The notes beneath the pieces are model-generated. The model was not told the origin of the DNA. It ran no database searches and worked only from the letters and a program-made list of their open reading frames with translations. The translations under genes and the position numbers were made by a program. DNA of 58,198 nt from Burkholderia sp. Bp8992 (lineage in GTDB: Bacteria > Pseudomonadota > Gammaproteobacteria > Burkholderiales > Burkholderiaceae): positions 1 to 58,198 of the forward strand of contig NZ_QTQI01000038.1 in NCBI RefSeq assembly GCF_003853705.1. The letters run 5' to 3'. Of this stretch, positions 7,972-14,919 are shown one piece after another. Numbering within the stretch: the stretch's first letter is position 1; each line of letters starts with the position of its first letter.

Positions 7972-9273
7972 TCATTCGCTGCCGAGATAGAAGAAGCGGA
8001 ACAGGAACACGGCCGCGATGATCCACACGATCGGCTTGACCGTGCGCGCCTGGCCCGTCAGCAGCTTGAGGCCGCCGTATGCGATGAAGCCGAACGCGAC
8101 GCCGTTCGCGATCGAGTACGTGAACGGCATCAGCAGCGCGGTCAGCGCGGCCGGCACGGCTTCCGTCGCATCGTCCCACGGTACTTCGACCATCTCGCGC
8201 AGCATCAGGCACGACACGTACAGCAATGCCGGCGCCGTTGCGTAGGCCGGCACGACGCCGGCGAGCGGGGCGATGAACAGGCACGCGAGGAACAGTATCG
8301 CGACGGTGATCGCCGTCACGCCCGTGCGGCCGCCGGCCTGCACGCCCGACGCGCTTTCGATATACGCGGTGGTCGACGACGTGCCGAGCACCGAGCCCGC
8401 GACGATCGCCGTGCTGTCGGCGAGCAGCGCCTTGTTCAGGCGGTTCATCTTGCCCTCGACGAGCAGGCCCGCGCGGTTCGCGACGCCCATCAGCGTGCCC
8501 GTCGCGTCGAACAGCTCGACGAGGAAGAACACGAGGATCACGTTGATGATGCCGGTCGACAGCGCGGCGCCGATGTCGAGCTTGAACAGCGTCGCATCGA
8601 TCGACGGCGGCGCGGAGAACACGCCGTGGAACTGGTTGCCGGCGAAGAAGAACGACAGGATCGTCACGCCGATGATGCCGATCAGGATCGCGCCGCGCAC
8701 GCGCAGGTGGTCGAGCGTGACGATCGTGAAGAAGCCTACGATCGCGAGGATCGTCTCGTGCTTGTGCAGGTCGCCGAGCGTGACGAGCGTGGCCGGGTTG
8801 CCGACGATCACGCCCGACGTCTTCAGCGAGATGATGCCGAGGAACAGGCCGATACCGGCGGTGATCGAGATCCGCAGCGATTTCGGAATGCCGTTGACGA
8901 TCGCCTCGCGCACGCGGAACAGCGTGACGAGCAGGAACAGGCAGCCGGAGATGAACACGGCGCCGAGCGCGGCCTGCCACGTGAAGCCCATCCCCTTGAC
9001 GACCGTGTACGCGAAATACGCGTTCAGGCCCATGCCGGGTGCGCACGCGATCGGGTAGTTCGCGTACAGCCCCATGATGATCGACGCCAGCGCCGCGACG
9101 AGGCAGGTCGCGACGAACACGGATTCCTTCGGCATGCCGGCATCGCCGAGGATCGCGGGGTTGACGAAGATGATGTAAGCCATCGTCAGGAACGTGGTGA
9201 CGCCCGCGAGTATCTCGGTGCGGAAGTCGGTGCCGGCTTCAGCGAAGCCGAAATACCGCTTGATGGATTCCAT
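7972..9273 (-). CDS. NCS2-family purine (guanine/hypoxanthine-type) permease
   Basis: This 433-aa inner-membrane protein has about 12-14 hydrophobic segments. Signatures of the AzgA/GhxP branch of NCS2 are present: FAEAGTDFRTEILAGVTTFL at the N-terminus, ACAPGMGLNAYFAY, and LVELFDATGTLMGVANRAG in the substrate-binding region. Relatives are proton symporters for adenine, guanine or hypoxanthine. It is a single gene with a long leader region upstream and a strong bidirectional terminator downstream. Confidence 0.9.
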   Translation of the reverse strand: MESIKRYFGFAEAGTDFRTEILAGVTTFLTMAYIIFVNPAILGDAGMPKESVFVATCLVAALASIIMGLYANYPIACAPGMGLNAYFAYTVVKGMGFTWQAALGAVFISGCLFLLVTLFRVREAIVNGIPKSLRISITAGIGLFLGIISLKTSGVIVGNPATLVTLGDLHKHETILAIVGFFTIVTLDHLRVRGAILIGIIGVTILSFFFAGNQFHGVFSAPPSIDATLFKLDIGAALSTGIINVILVFFLVELFDATGTLMGVANRAGLLVEGKMNRLNKALLADSTAIVAGSVLGTSSTTAYIESASGVQAGGRTGVTAITVAILFLACLFIAPLAGVVPAYATAPALLYVSCLMLREMVEVPWDDATEAVPAALTALLMPFTYSIANGVAFGFIAYGGLKLLTGQARTVKPIVWIIAAVFLFRFFYLGSE

Positions 9274-9321
9274 GAAGGCGTTTCTCCGGTCGGATCGTGT
9301 TGATTGTTGTGCCGAATTGTT

Positions 9322-9352
9322 TTACAGGCAGCGCGCGGCCGGCCTAATGTAA
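9322..9352 (-). promoter_or_regulatory. Hairpin in the 5' region of the purine permease gene
   Basis: On the minus strand TTAC-ATT-AGGC pairs with GCCT-GTAA, leaving a three-base bulge and a 12-base GC-rich loop, about 50 bases before the permease ATG. A structured 5' untranslated element is plausible for a purine transporter. I could not match it to a purine riboswitch consensus. Confidence 0.3.
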
Positions 9353-10011
9353 CCAGCCACTATTGCCCGGCTATCGGCGGATTGTAATAGCGCGGATAGC
9401 TCGGACGATATAGTTGGAGGGCACGATCGGTTGCCTGCGCGCGAACGGTCTGGCAGCCCGGCCGCGCGACGAAGGCGCGCATTTTACCGGTTCGCGCGGC
9501 ACGGACCGGCAGAAATGGCGGAAGCGGGCGAAATGAAGGAAGCGGAAGCGGGAGGGACGCGGAAAACCGGCCGATGCGTGCGCAACGGCATGGCGGCCGC
9601 ATCGCGCGTGGCGAGTGCGCGACGACATGCGATGGAAACCGCGCGGACACCCGTGCGCGGCCGGTAAGAATGCCCGGCAGCGGCCCGCAGCGGCCATTCG
9701 TCAGCTCGGGCGGGTGCAGATATCGGGCTATCCTGCGCCGAAGCCGTCCCGTCCGCAACTGTCATTTCGCGATGCGGGCGCGACTGTGGTTTCTGTGTAA
9801 AAGATTGCAAGACCCCATCGCATAAACCGGCAAGTCTTTCTACGATAGATACACCGCGCATGCACACGCCGGCCGGTAATTGCCGACGCGGGGGAGTCGC
9901 AGTCCGTGCAGGCCAGGCGGTGAATGGCGGTCAAGGCCGTTGCGCGTTCGGGCAGGCACGGCCGATTGCGATTGCCCGATGCGGGTTCGTCCGTAAATCA
10001 CGGAGGTCAGC
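9353..10011. other. Gene-free interval upstream of the permease
   Basis: About 660 bp holds no frame with convincing codon bias, ribosome site or recognisable motif on either strand. The short frames here are arginine/proline-rich and overlap one another. It presumably contains the promoter of the permease (leftward) and of the 92-aa gene (rightward). A GGAGG ribosome site sits directly before 10012. Confidence 0.5.
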
Positions 10012-10290
10012 ATGTTGAACTGGATCAGCCGTTGGGCGATGCGACACGCCCCCACGCCGGAAAAAACCGCTGCGTCGATGCTCGTGACGGCGCGCATGGA
10101 ACTGTTCGCAGCCGAACAGCGCGTCATCGATGCGAAATTACAAGCGGATTACTGGCGTACACGAGTGTCATTCCTCGAAGAGGTGCAGAAGCAGGGCATC
10201 GATCCGTGGGTGACCTCGCAGGCAGCGCAACGTCCCGACCTCGATTCCACTCCCCGGAGCACGGGCCCGCGTCTCGCCGCCAGCACCTGA
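10012..10290 (+). CDS. Hypothetical protein with central coiled-coil-like helix (92 aa)
   Basis: The 92-residue protein begins MLNWISRWAMRHAPTPEKTA after a clear GGAGG Shine-Dalgarno sequence. The middle part (about 20-62, ASMLVTARMELFAAEQRVID and on to WRTRVSFLEEVQKQG) is an uninterrupted amphipathic helix with heptad spacing. The tail is Pro/Ser/Thr-rich. There are no cysteines, signal peptide or catalytic motif. It resembles small Burkholderia proteins of unknown function. It converges on the first DUF2917 gene. Confidence 0.7.
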   Translation: MLNWISRWAMRHAPTPEKTAASMLVTARMELFAAEQRVIDAKLQADYWRTRVSFLEEVQKQGIDPWVTSQAAQRPDLDSTPRSTGPRLAAST

Positions 10291-10450
10291 TGCACGCACT
10301 GCATCCGGTCGTTGCGCACGGCGCGCGATCGCTCGCGGCACGCACTTGCGTGCCGCGGCATTCGATGCGCACCTGCGGCGTGCTGCGCCGCGGGTGCGTC
10401 TGTTTCCGGTCGCGGCCGTTCCGCGTCTCGCGTGCTTGACGGCACGTCGC

Positions 10451-10825
10451 TCATCCGCTGCTTCTCCCTACCCCGACGAGCAAACGTTGCACTTGCGCGA
10501 GCGCGCGCCTGAAGCGCTCGCCGCGGCGCACGTACGCGGTCGTGATCGTCGCTTCAGCCGATCGGTCGGCATCGGTGCCGATCCAGATGCGCTCGCCGCG
10601 CGCGATGCGCAGCACGTCGCCGGGGCGCACCCAGTCATCGTCGACGCTTGGCGGGCGCGTGACCCACAGCGCCGCGCCATGCGTGCGGAGCTCCGCATCC
10701 TGCGGCGCGCGCCAGGTCATCGTCGTGCGCGGCGCGACCGCGAAACGGATCACGACAGTCGGTAGTGCGATCGTGCCGGTGCGGCGCCGATCGGGACGGT
10801 CAAACAGCTGGCTTGCCTGGTCCAT
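10451..10825 (-). CDS. DUF2917-family protein, copy 1
   Basis: The 124-residue protein (MDQASQLFDRPDRRRTG...) has the DUF2917 core: a beta-rich segment with TMTWRAPQDAELRTHGAALW, then a WVRPGDVLRIARGERIWIGT motif and a basic C-terminus. DUF2917 proteins are small, cupin-like in pattern and uncharacterised. The second of two nearby ATGs (10825) was chosen because GGAGA lies at ideal distance; an ATG four codons earlier overlaps that site. It is paralogous to 11167-11535 and preceded by a terminator hairpin, a 28-codon leader frame and a TTGACA/CAAAAT promoter, suggesting control by attenuation. Confidence 0.82.
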   Translation of the reverse strand: MDQASQLFDRPDRRRTGTIALPTVVIRFAVAPRTTMTWRAPQDAELRTHGAALWVTRPPSVDDDWVRPGDVLRIARGERIWIGTDADRSAEATITTAYVRRGERFRRALAQVQRLLVGVGRSSG

Positions 10826-10868
10826 CGTCTTCTCCATTCAGTGAGCCGGACGGATGACGCGCACCAGA

Positions 10869-10946
10869 ACAAAAAGGCCTCATCCGTTTCCGGCGAGGCC
10901 TTGTGTGACATGCGGTACTGCTCGATTGCTAACGCACAAGCGCCTC
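10869..10946 (-). promoter_or_regulatory. Attenuator (terminator and antiterminator) before DUF2917 copy 1
   Basis: On the minus strand AAGGCCTC (complement of 10895-10902) pairs with GAGGCCTT (10874-10881) and is followed by a T run: an intrinsic terminator lying before the gene, not after it. The upstream arm, extended as CACAAGGCCTC (10895-10905), can instead pair with GAGGCGCTTGTG (10935-10946) in the end of the leader frame, leaving a single bulged G. The two pairings are mutually exclusive, as in classical transcription attenuation. Confidence 0.6.
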
Positions 10947-11015
10947 CCGTGAATCATTCTTTCGAATGTTCATCGAGCAATGAATCGCGACGGCGATGAG
11001 CTTGAACGTAGGCAT
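10929..11015 (-). CDS. Putative 28-codon leader ORF, copy 1
   Basis: The frame starts ATGCCTACGTTC (MPTFKLIAVA...), has 28 codons and ends ...EALVR-TAG. The paralogous region (11639-11725) has a frame with the same start (MP), exactly the same length and the same ending ALVR-TAG despite a divergent middle. The ATG lies seven bases after the -10 hexamer, so the mRNA may start at or next to the initiation codon and be leaderless. Translation of its last codons would cover the antiterminator strand. No run of a single amino acid is seen. Confidence 0.45.
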   Translation of the reverse strand: MPTFKLIAVAIHCSMNIRKNDSREALVR

Positions 11016-11022
11016 GCGAACG

Positions 11023-11051
11023 ATTTTGTTGTCGGGCTGCGGTGTTGTCAA
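11023..11051 (-). promoter_or_regulatory. Promoter of DUF2917 copy 1 leader
   Basis: On the minus strand TTGACA (11046-11051, perfect consensus) and CAAAAT (11023-11028) are spaced 17 bp apart. The equivalent elements in the duplicated region are TTGACA and CACACT at the same spacing. The predicted start falls at or just before the leader ATG at 11015. Confidence 0.65.
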
Positions 11052-11166
11052 CGACAATTTTCGGGAGATGCGCGGGCGATACGTTGCCGCGCGCGTGCTG
11101 CGTTTCATGAGGGCGCTGCGCACGCGAGTCGAGCGCGCAGCGATGCAAGGTGCGTCACGCGGGACG

Positions 11167-11535
11167 TCATCGACATCGTTCGCCCAGCATCGTGCGCAGC
11201 TGCGCGAGCGCACGCGCAAGCCACGCGTCGCGTTTCATCAGGTACGCAGTCGTGATCGACGCTGCGGCGGGCCGCTCGTCGTCGGTGCTGATCCAGATGC
11301 GATCGCCGCGCTGCACGCGCAGCACGTCGCCGGTTCGAATCCAGTAATCGTCGATGCTGCCCAGCCGCGTGATCCACAGCGTCGCATCGTGCACGCGGAT
11401 CTCGGCGTCGTGCTGGGCACGCCACGCCAGCGTCCTGCGCGGCGCGACCGTGAAATGCAGCTCGACTCTCGGCAATGCGATTGCGTCGGTGCGGCACCGA
11501 TCGCGACAAACAACCAGCCGGCTTGCTTGGTCCAT
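11167..11535 (-). CDS. DUF2917-family protein, copy 2
   Basis: This 122-residue paralogue of 10451-10825 starts MDQASRLVVCRDRCRTDAIA and shares the core TLAWRAQHDAEIRVHDATLW and WIRTGDVLRVQRGDRIWIST motifs, with an overall pattern of alternating beta strands. The start was chosen by the GGAGA site upstream of the ATG at 11535. It has its own promoter, leader frame and terminator/antiterminator. The region between the two copies shows no other gene. Tandem duplication including control DNA suggests dosage or differential-control importance. The biochemical function is unknown. Confidence 0.82.
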   Translation of the reverse strand: MDQASRLVVCRDRCRTDAIALPRVELHFTVAPRRTLAWRAQHDAEIRVHDATLWITRLGSIDDYWIRTGDVLRVQRGDRIWISTDDERPAAASITTAYLMKRDAWLARALAQLRTMLGERCR

Positions 11536-11579
11536 CGTCATCTCCATCCGTTGAGCCGGGCGGGATGACGCGCACCAAA

Positions 11580-11656
11580 ACAAAAGGCCTCATCCGTTTC
11601 CGGCGAGGCCTTGTGACATGCGCAACTGAATCTCGATGCTAACGCACAAGCGCCCC
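11580..11656 (-). promoter_or_regulatory. Attenuator (terminator and antiterminator) before DUF2917 copy 2
   Basis: The terminator stem AAGGCCTC/GAGGCCTT (11605-11612 with 11584-11591) is followed by TTGTTTTG on the minus strand. The alternative pairing uses CACAAGGCCTC (11605-11615) and GGGGCGCTTGTG (11645-11656). Relative to copy 1, one A-U pair becomes G-U, so pairing is kept while sequence drifts. Position and spacing match copy 1. Confidence 0.6.
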
Positions 11657-11725
11657 CGGTGATCGCCACGCATGGGCGTTCACTCGTGTTTTATGCGCGA
11701 TGGCGTTGGGCTTGAGCATAGGCAT
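11639..11725 (-). CDS. Putative 28-codon leader ORF, copy 2
   Basis: The frame starts MPMLKPNAIA and ends GALVR-TAG after 28 codons, the same length and termini as copy 1 (10929-11015). First and last codons are conserved at DNA level while the middle is largely different without any net length change. It begins seven bases after the -10 hexamer. Its last codons form the antiterminator strand of the attenuator at 11580-11656. Confidence 0.45.
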   Translation of the reverse strand: MPMLKPNAIAHKTRVNAHAWRSPGALVR

Positions 11726-11732
11726 GCGAACG

Positions 11733-11761
11733 AGTGTGTCGTGGCGGCGCGGCGCTGTCAA
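11733..11761 (-). promoter_or_regulatory. Promoter of DUF2917 copy 2 leader
   Basis: On the minus strand TTGACA (11756-11761) and CACACT (11733-11738) are spaced 17 bp apart. The -35 is perfect; the -10 is weaker than CAAAAT of copy 1, which may make the two paralogues differ in strength. It lies immediately downstream of the 95-aa gene's stop codon. Confidence 0.5.
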
Positions 11762-11785
11762 CGGAAATTTCGAGATACGTGGCGG

Positions 11786-12073
11786 TTACGCGTCGCGTTG
11801 CGCGAGGCCGTTCACGAGCAGCTCGGACAGCAGGCCGGTCATGCCTTCCGGGTGCGTGGCCGCACGCGCCTTCAGCTGTTCGACGAGCTCGGCGTTGAGC
11901 TTGCACGCGAACGGCACGAGGCCCTGTTCCTGGTCGAGCTTGCGCTGCGCGCGGCGGTCCAGCTTGACCGCTTCTTCGGCACCCTTGCCGAAACGCGCGG
12001 AGCCGGACTGCTTCATCGCGTGCGTCAGCTTGAGCGCCTTGTTCTTTTCGAGATCGGTTTTCTTCATGGCCAT
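11786..12073 (-). CDS. Hypothetical basic protein (95 aa), possibly ribbon-helix-helix-like
   Basis: The 95-residue lysine-rich protein begins MAMKKTDLEKNKALKLTHAM. Its C-terminal half (GLVPFACKLNAELVEQLKAR...GLLSELLVNGLAQ) resembles an antitoxin/ribbon-helix-helix arrangement of a short beta strand followed by two helices. No toxin gene is adjacent. Relatives in Burkholderia are annotated only as hypothetical. It lies upstream of the DUF2917 copy 2 promoter, with only about 25 bp between its stop and that -35 box. Confidence 0.65.
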   Translation of the reverse strand: MAMKKTDLEKNKALKLTHAMKQSGSARFGKGAEEAVKLDRRAQRKLDQEQGLVPFACKLNAELVEQLKARAATHPEGMTGLLSELLVNGLAQRDA

Positions 12074-12152
12074 CGCGGCACCTCCGGGAAATTGAAGCCG
12101 CGATTGTACGCATTTCGGCGGGCGCCGCCCGCCGAACCGGCCGGAAACGCGG

Positions 12153-13058
12153 TCAGGCGCCCTTCGTCGTGCCCCAGTTGCCGCCGTGCGCGGCCGCCTG
12201 CGCGGCCGGCGAGCGCGCGAGGTAGGCGAGCGCCTGCTCGGTCGAACCTTCGTGGTGCGGCGTATAGCCCGGCCTGAAATAGCGCAGCGCCGCGCCGATC
12301 ACCTTCCAGAACGACGGCAGGTGCCCGCGTCGCGAACCCTGCCACCACGCGCGCACGAAGCCCGGATAGCGGCCGGCGTCCGGGTCGCGCCGGTACATGA
12401 ACTTCGCGCCGGTCGTGATGTAGTAGAGCAGCAGCAGGATCACGAACGCCATGTGCACGCAGCGCTCCGGATAGTTGCCGCCCAGGTGCCGGTAGATGTC
12501 GAACGCGACGGTGCGGTGCTCGACTTCCTCGGCGCCGTGCCAGCGCAGCAGGTCGACCATCGTCGGGTCGGCACGGCCTTCGTCGAGCCCGTGCGCGTTG
12601 AGCACCCAGTTGCCGAGATAGCCGAAGAAGTGCTCGAGCGACGCGATGACGGCCAGCTGCTGCCGCAGCCAGAAGCGCGTATGGCCGATCTTCAGCCCGA
12701 GCGGCTGCTCGCCGAGCACGCGCGTGAAGAGGCGGTTGAGCTTCTGCGTGAACGGCTTCGTGTCGATCCCATGCCGGTCGTAGTAGTGCTTCAGCACGCC
12801 GCCGTGCGAGCGTGAATGCACGGCTTCCTGGCGCAGGAAGCCTTCGGCCTCGTCGCGCAGGCGCGCATCGGTGATCAGCGGCAGCGCCTTGTTGTACACG
12901 CGGCAGAACCACAGCTCGCCTTCCGGGAACAGCAGGTTCAGCGTGTTGATGATGTGCGTGCTGCCCGGATCGTTCGGCACCCAGGTAATCGGCGTGTCGC
13001 TGAAGTCGAACTTCACGTGCCGGGCCTTGATCTTGTGATAGTCGGCGGTATCGGTCAT
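12153..13058 (-). CDS. PF10118-type metal-dependent hydrolase-like protein
   Basis: The 301-residue protein carries carboxylate-histidine motifs: FLRQEAVHSRSH (ExxH), ASLEHFFGYL and HGAEEVEHRTVAFD (EExEH). This arrangement resembles a di-iron ferritin-like helical bundle, and proteins of this family (PF10118) are annotated as predicted metal-dependent hydrolases. A hydrophobic segment (MAFVILLLLYYITTG) suggests membrane association. It is the last gene of a minus-strand set M24 peptidase - hydrolase/SDR fusion - this gene, with a 29-bp gap, so very probably one operon. The substrate is unknown; a lipid-related desaturase or oxygenase role is my inference. Confidence 0.78.
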   Translation of the reverse strand: MTDTADYHKIKARHVKFDFSDTPITWVPNDPGSTHIINTLNLLFPEGELWFCRVYNKALPLITDARLRDEAEGFLRQEAVHSRSHGGVLKHYYDRHGIDTKPFTQKLNRLFTRVLGEQPLGLKIGHTRFWLRQQLAVIASLEHFFGYLGNWVLNAHGLDEGRADPTMVDLLRWHGAEEVEHRTVAFDIYRHLGGNYPERCVHMAFVILLLLYYITTGAKFMYRRDPDAGRYPGFVRAWWQGSRRGHLPSFWKVIGAALRYFRPGYTPHHEGSTEQALAYLARSPAAQAAAHGGNWGTTKGA

Positions 13059-13087
13059 GTTGTCTCCCTGTGCGGCGCCATGCGCCG

Positions 13088-14875
13088 TCAATGCGATGCC
13101 ATGCTGACGCGGGCGATCATCCGGCCGAGCCACGGCATGAAGCGGCCGACGAAGCGCATCGCGTGCGCCTCGCCGCCGACGGCGACGACGGGCCGGTTGC
13201 GCAGCACGCCGTCGACCATTGCCTGCGCGACGGTTTCGGGTTTCAGGCCGCGCATCTGGTACAGCTTCGTCGCGCGCTTGCGCAGCCGTGCTTCGTCCTG
13301 GGCGTTGGCGCCCGCGTATTGCGTCGACGCCATGATTCCGGTTTCCGCGAAACCCGGGCACACGGCCGTCACGCCGATGCCTTTCTCCGCGAGTTCCGCG
13401 CGCATGCATTCGCTGAGCATCAGCACGGCGGCCTTGGTCGTTGCGTAGGCGGGCAGGTCGCGCGACGGCCCGAACGCGGCAGCCGACGCGGTGTTGACGA
13501 TGTGCCCGCCGGTGCCGCGCGCGGCCATCTGCTGTGCGAACAGCCGCGAGCCGTGGATCACGCCCCACAGGTTCACGTGCAGGATGCGCTCCCAGTGCCG
13601 CGCGCTCGTGTCGAGGATGCCGCCGGCCATGCCGATGCCGGCGTTGTTGATCACGATGTCCGCGCCGCCGAGTTCGTTGCCGACCCACGTCGCGAGCGCT
13701 TCCATCTCGTCGGCGGACCCGACGTCGACGCGTTTCGCGTGCGCCTGCGCGCCGGTCAATCCGAGCAGCAGCGCGGTGCGTTCGGCGCTCGCGAGGTCGA
13801 TGTCGCACGCGACGACCGTCGCGCCTTCCCGGGCGAACGCGAGCGCCGCGCACCGGCCGATGCCGCTGCCCGCGCCGGTGACGACCGCGACCTTGCCGCT
13901 GAAACGGCCGCTCGTGGCACGGCGGCGCGCGTTCGCGAGCGCGGGCGGCTCGTCGCCGGATTCGACCGCGTCGATCAGTTGTCCGGCGAGTTCCGCGAAG
14001 CGTGCGGGATCGGCAAGCGGCAGCCAGTGGCCGGCCGCGACTTCGCGACGGTAGTACTGCGGCACCCAGCGCGACAGGTTTTCGGACAGCGCGGGGCTCA
14101 CGTACTTGTCGCCGAGCGGCACGATCGTCTGCACGGGCGCGTGCGCATGGCGTTCGCGCGGCGCGAACAGGCAGCGGATGAAGTTCGCGCGATAGAGGCG
14201 CACGCCGCGCGCGCCGTCGTCGGCCTGCGTCGGGCGCGGCGTGGCCGGCGTCTTCTCGAGCCGGCGCAGCAGGCGCGGCCACGCGCGGCCGAGCCACAGC
14301 CGCCAGCCGAGCTCGGGAATGAACGGCAGGTGGAACAGGTACACGTACCACGAGCGCACGAGCTGGCCGCCGAGCTTGGCGAGCGATGCGGGCGTCGGGC
14401 GCAGCACGCGCTCGCGCAGCCAGAAGCCGACGTGGTCGAGGCACGGCCCCGAGCACGACGTGTACGACGCGATGCGGCCGGCGAGACGGGCATCGGTAAC
14501 GAATTCCCAGCCCTGGATCGAGCCCCAGTCGTGCGCGACCAGGTGCACCGCGCGGCCGGGGCAGAGCGCGTCGATCACCGCGACGAAATCGTCGGTCAGT
14601 TTCGCCAGATGATAGTCGGCCGTGCGTTTCGGCACGCCGGACAGGCCCGCGCCGCGCACGTCGTACGCGATCACGTAGTGCTTGCGCGCGAGCAGCGGCG
14701 CGACGTGCTGCCAGACGCTGCTGTCGTCGGGATAGCCGTGCACGAGCACGACCGGCGAGCGGGCGGGGTCGCCCCAGGTCCTGACCGCGAGCGTCAGGTC
14801 GCCGGAGGTGACCGCCGTTTCGCTGTGAACCGATTCGAACAGGGCCAGCGGCGCTTCGTCGGAAAGAGGCTGCAT
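13088..14875 (-). CDS. EphD-like fusion: alpha/beta hydrolase + short-chain dehydrogenase
   Basis: The 595-residue two-domain protein has an epoxide-hydrolase-like alpha/beta hydrolase at residues about 20-305: oxyanion HGYPDD, nucleophile Asp116 in HDWGS, acid Asp256 and His283 in AAGHWLPL. Residues about 325-590 are a classical SDR: TGAGSGIG (333-340), NNAG, Ser464 and Tyr477-x3-Lys481. The architecture matches mycobacterial EphD (Rv2214c), which has been linked to mycolic-acid modification; Burkholderia lacks mycolates, so the substrate must differ. It sits in the middle of a three-gene operon. Both active sites look intact. Confidence 0.88.
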   Translation of the reverse strand: MQPLSDEAPLALFESVHSETAVTSGDLTLAVRTWGDPARSPVVLVHGYPDDSSVWQHVAPLLARKHYVIAYDVRGAGLSGVPKRTADYHLAKLTDDFVAVIDALCPGRAVHLVAHDWGSIQGWEFVTDARLAGRIASYTSCSGPCLDHVGFWLRERVLRPTPASLAKLGGQLVRSWYVYLFHLPFIPELGWRLWLGRAWPRLLRRLEKTPATPRPTQADDGARGVRLYRANFIRCLFAPRERHAHAPVQTIVPLGDKYVSPALSENLSRWVPQYYRREVAAGHWLPLADPARFAELAGQLIDAVESGDEPPALANARRRATSGRFSGKVAVVTGAGSGIGRCAALAFAREGATVVACDIDLASAERTALLLGLTGAQAHAKRVDVGSADEMEALATWVGNELGGADIVINNAGIGMAGGILDTSARHWERILHVNLWGVIHGSRLFAQQMAARGTGGHIVNTASAAAFGPSRDLPAYATTKAAVLMLSECMRAELAEKGIGVTAVCPGFAETGIMASTQYAGANAQDEARLRKRATKLYQMRGLKPETVAQAMVDGVLRNRPVVAVGGEAHAMRFVGRFMPWLGRMIARVSMASH

Positions 14876-14919
14876 CGTGAGTCCGTCGTTCAGGGAGTCG
14901 GGAGGAAGGCGCGGGTGCG

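Larger units (their letters stand above)
10451..11785 (-). repeat. Tandem duplication of a DUF2917 gene with its control region
   Basis: Two diverged units of about 620-710 bp (10451 to about 11060 and 11167 to about 11775) align through gene, ribosome site, terminator hairpin, leader frame and promoter. The hairpin with its flanks (ACAAGGCCTC... and GGTGCGCGTCATCC) and the leader ends are the best-conserved parts. The coding regions have diverged well beyond a recent copy. Confidence 0.7.

Noticed and set aside
9300-9420. Classical purine riboswitch before the NCS2 permease
   Set aside because: I could not find the conserved loop-loop and junction sequences of the purine aptamer; only a simple hairpin is supported.
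9371-9697. 108-codon minus-strand frame in the gap before 10012
   Set aside because: Arg/Pro/Cys-rich sequence without codon bias, ribosome site or motif; overlapped by several similar frames on both strands.
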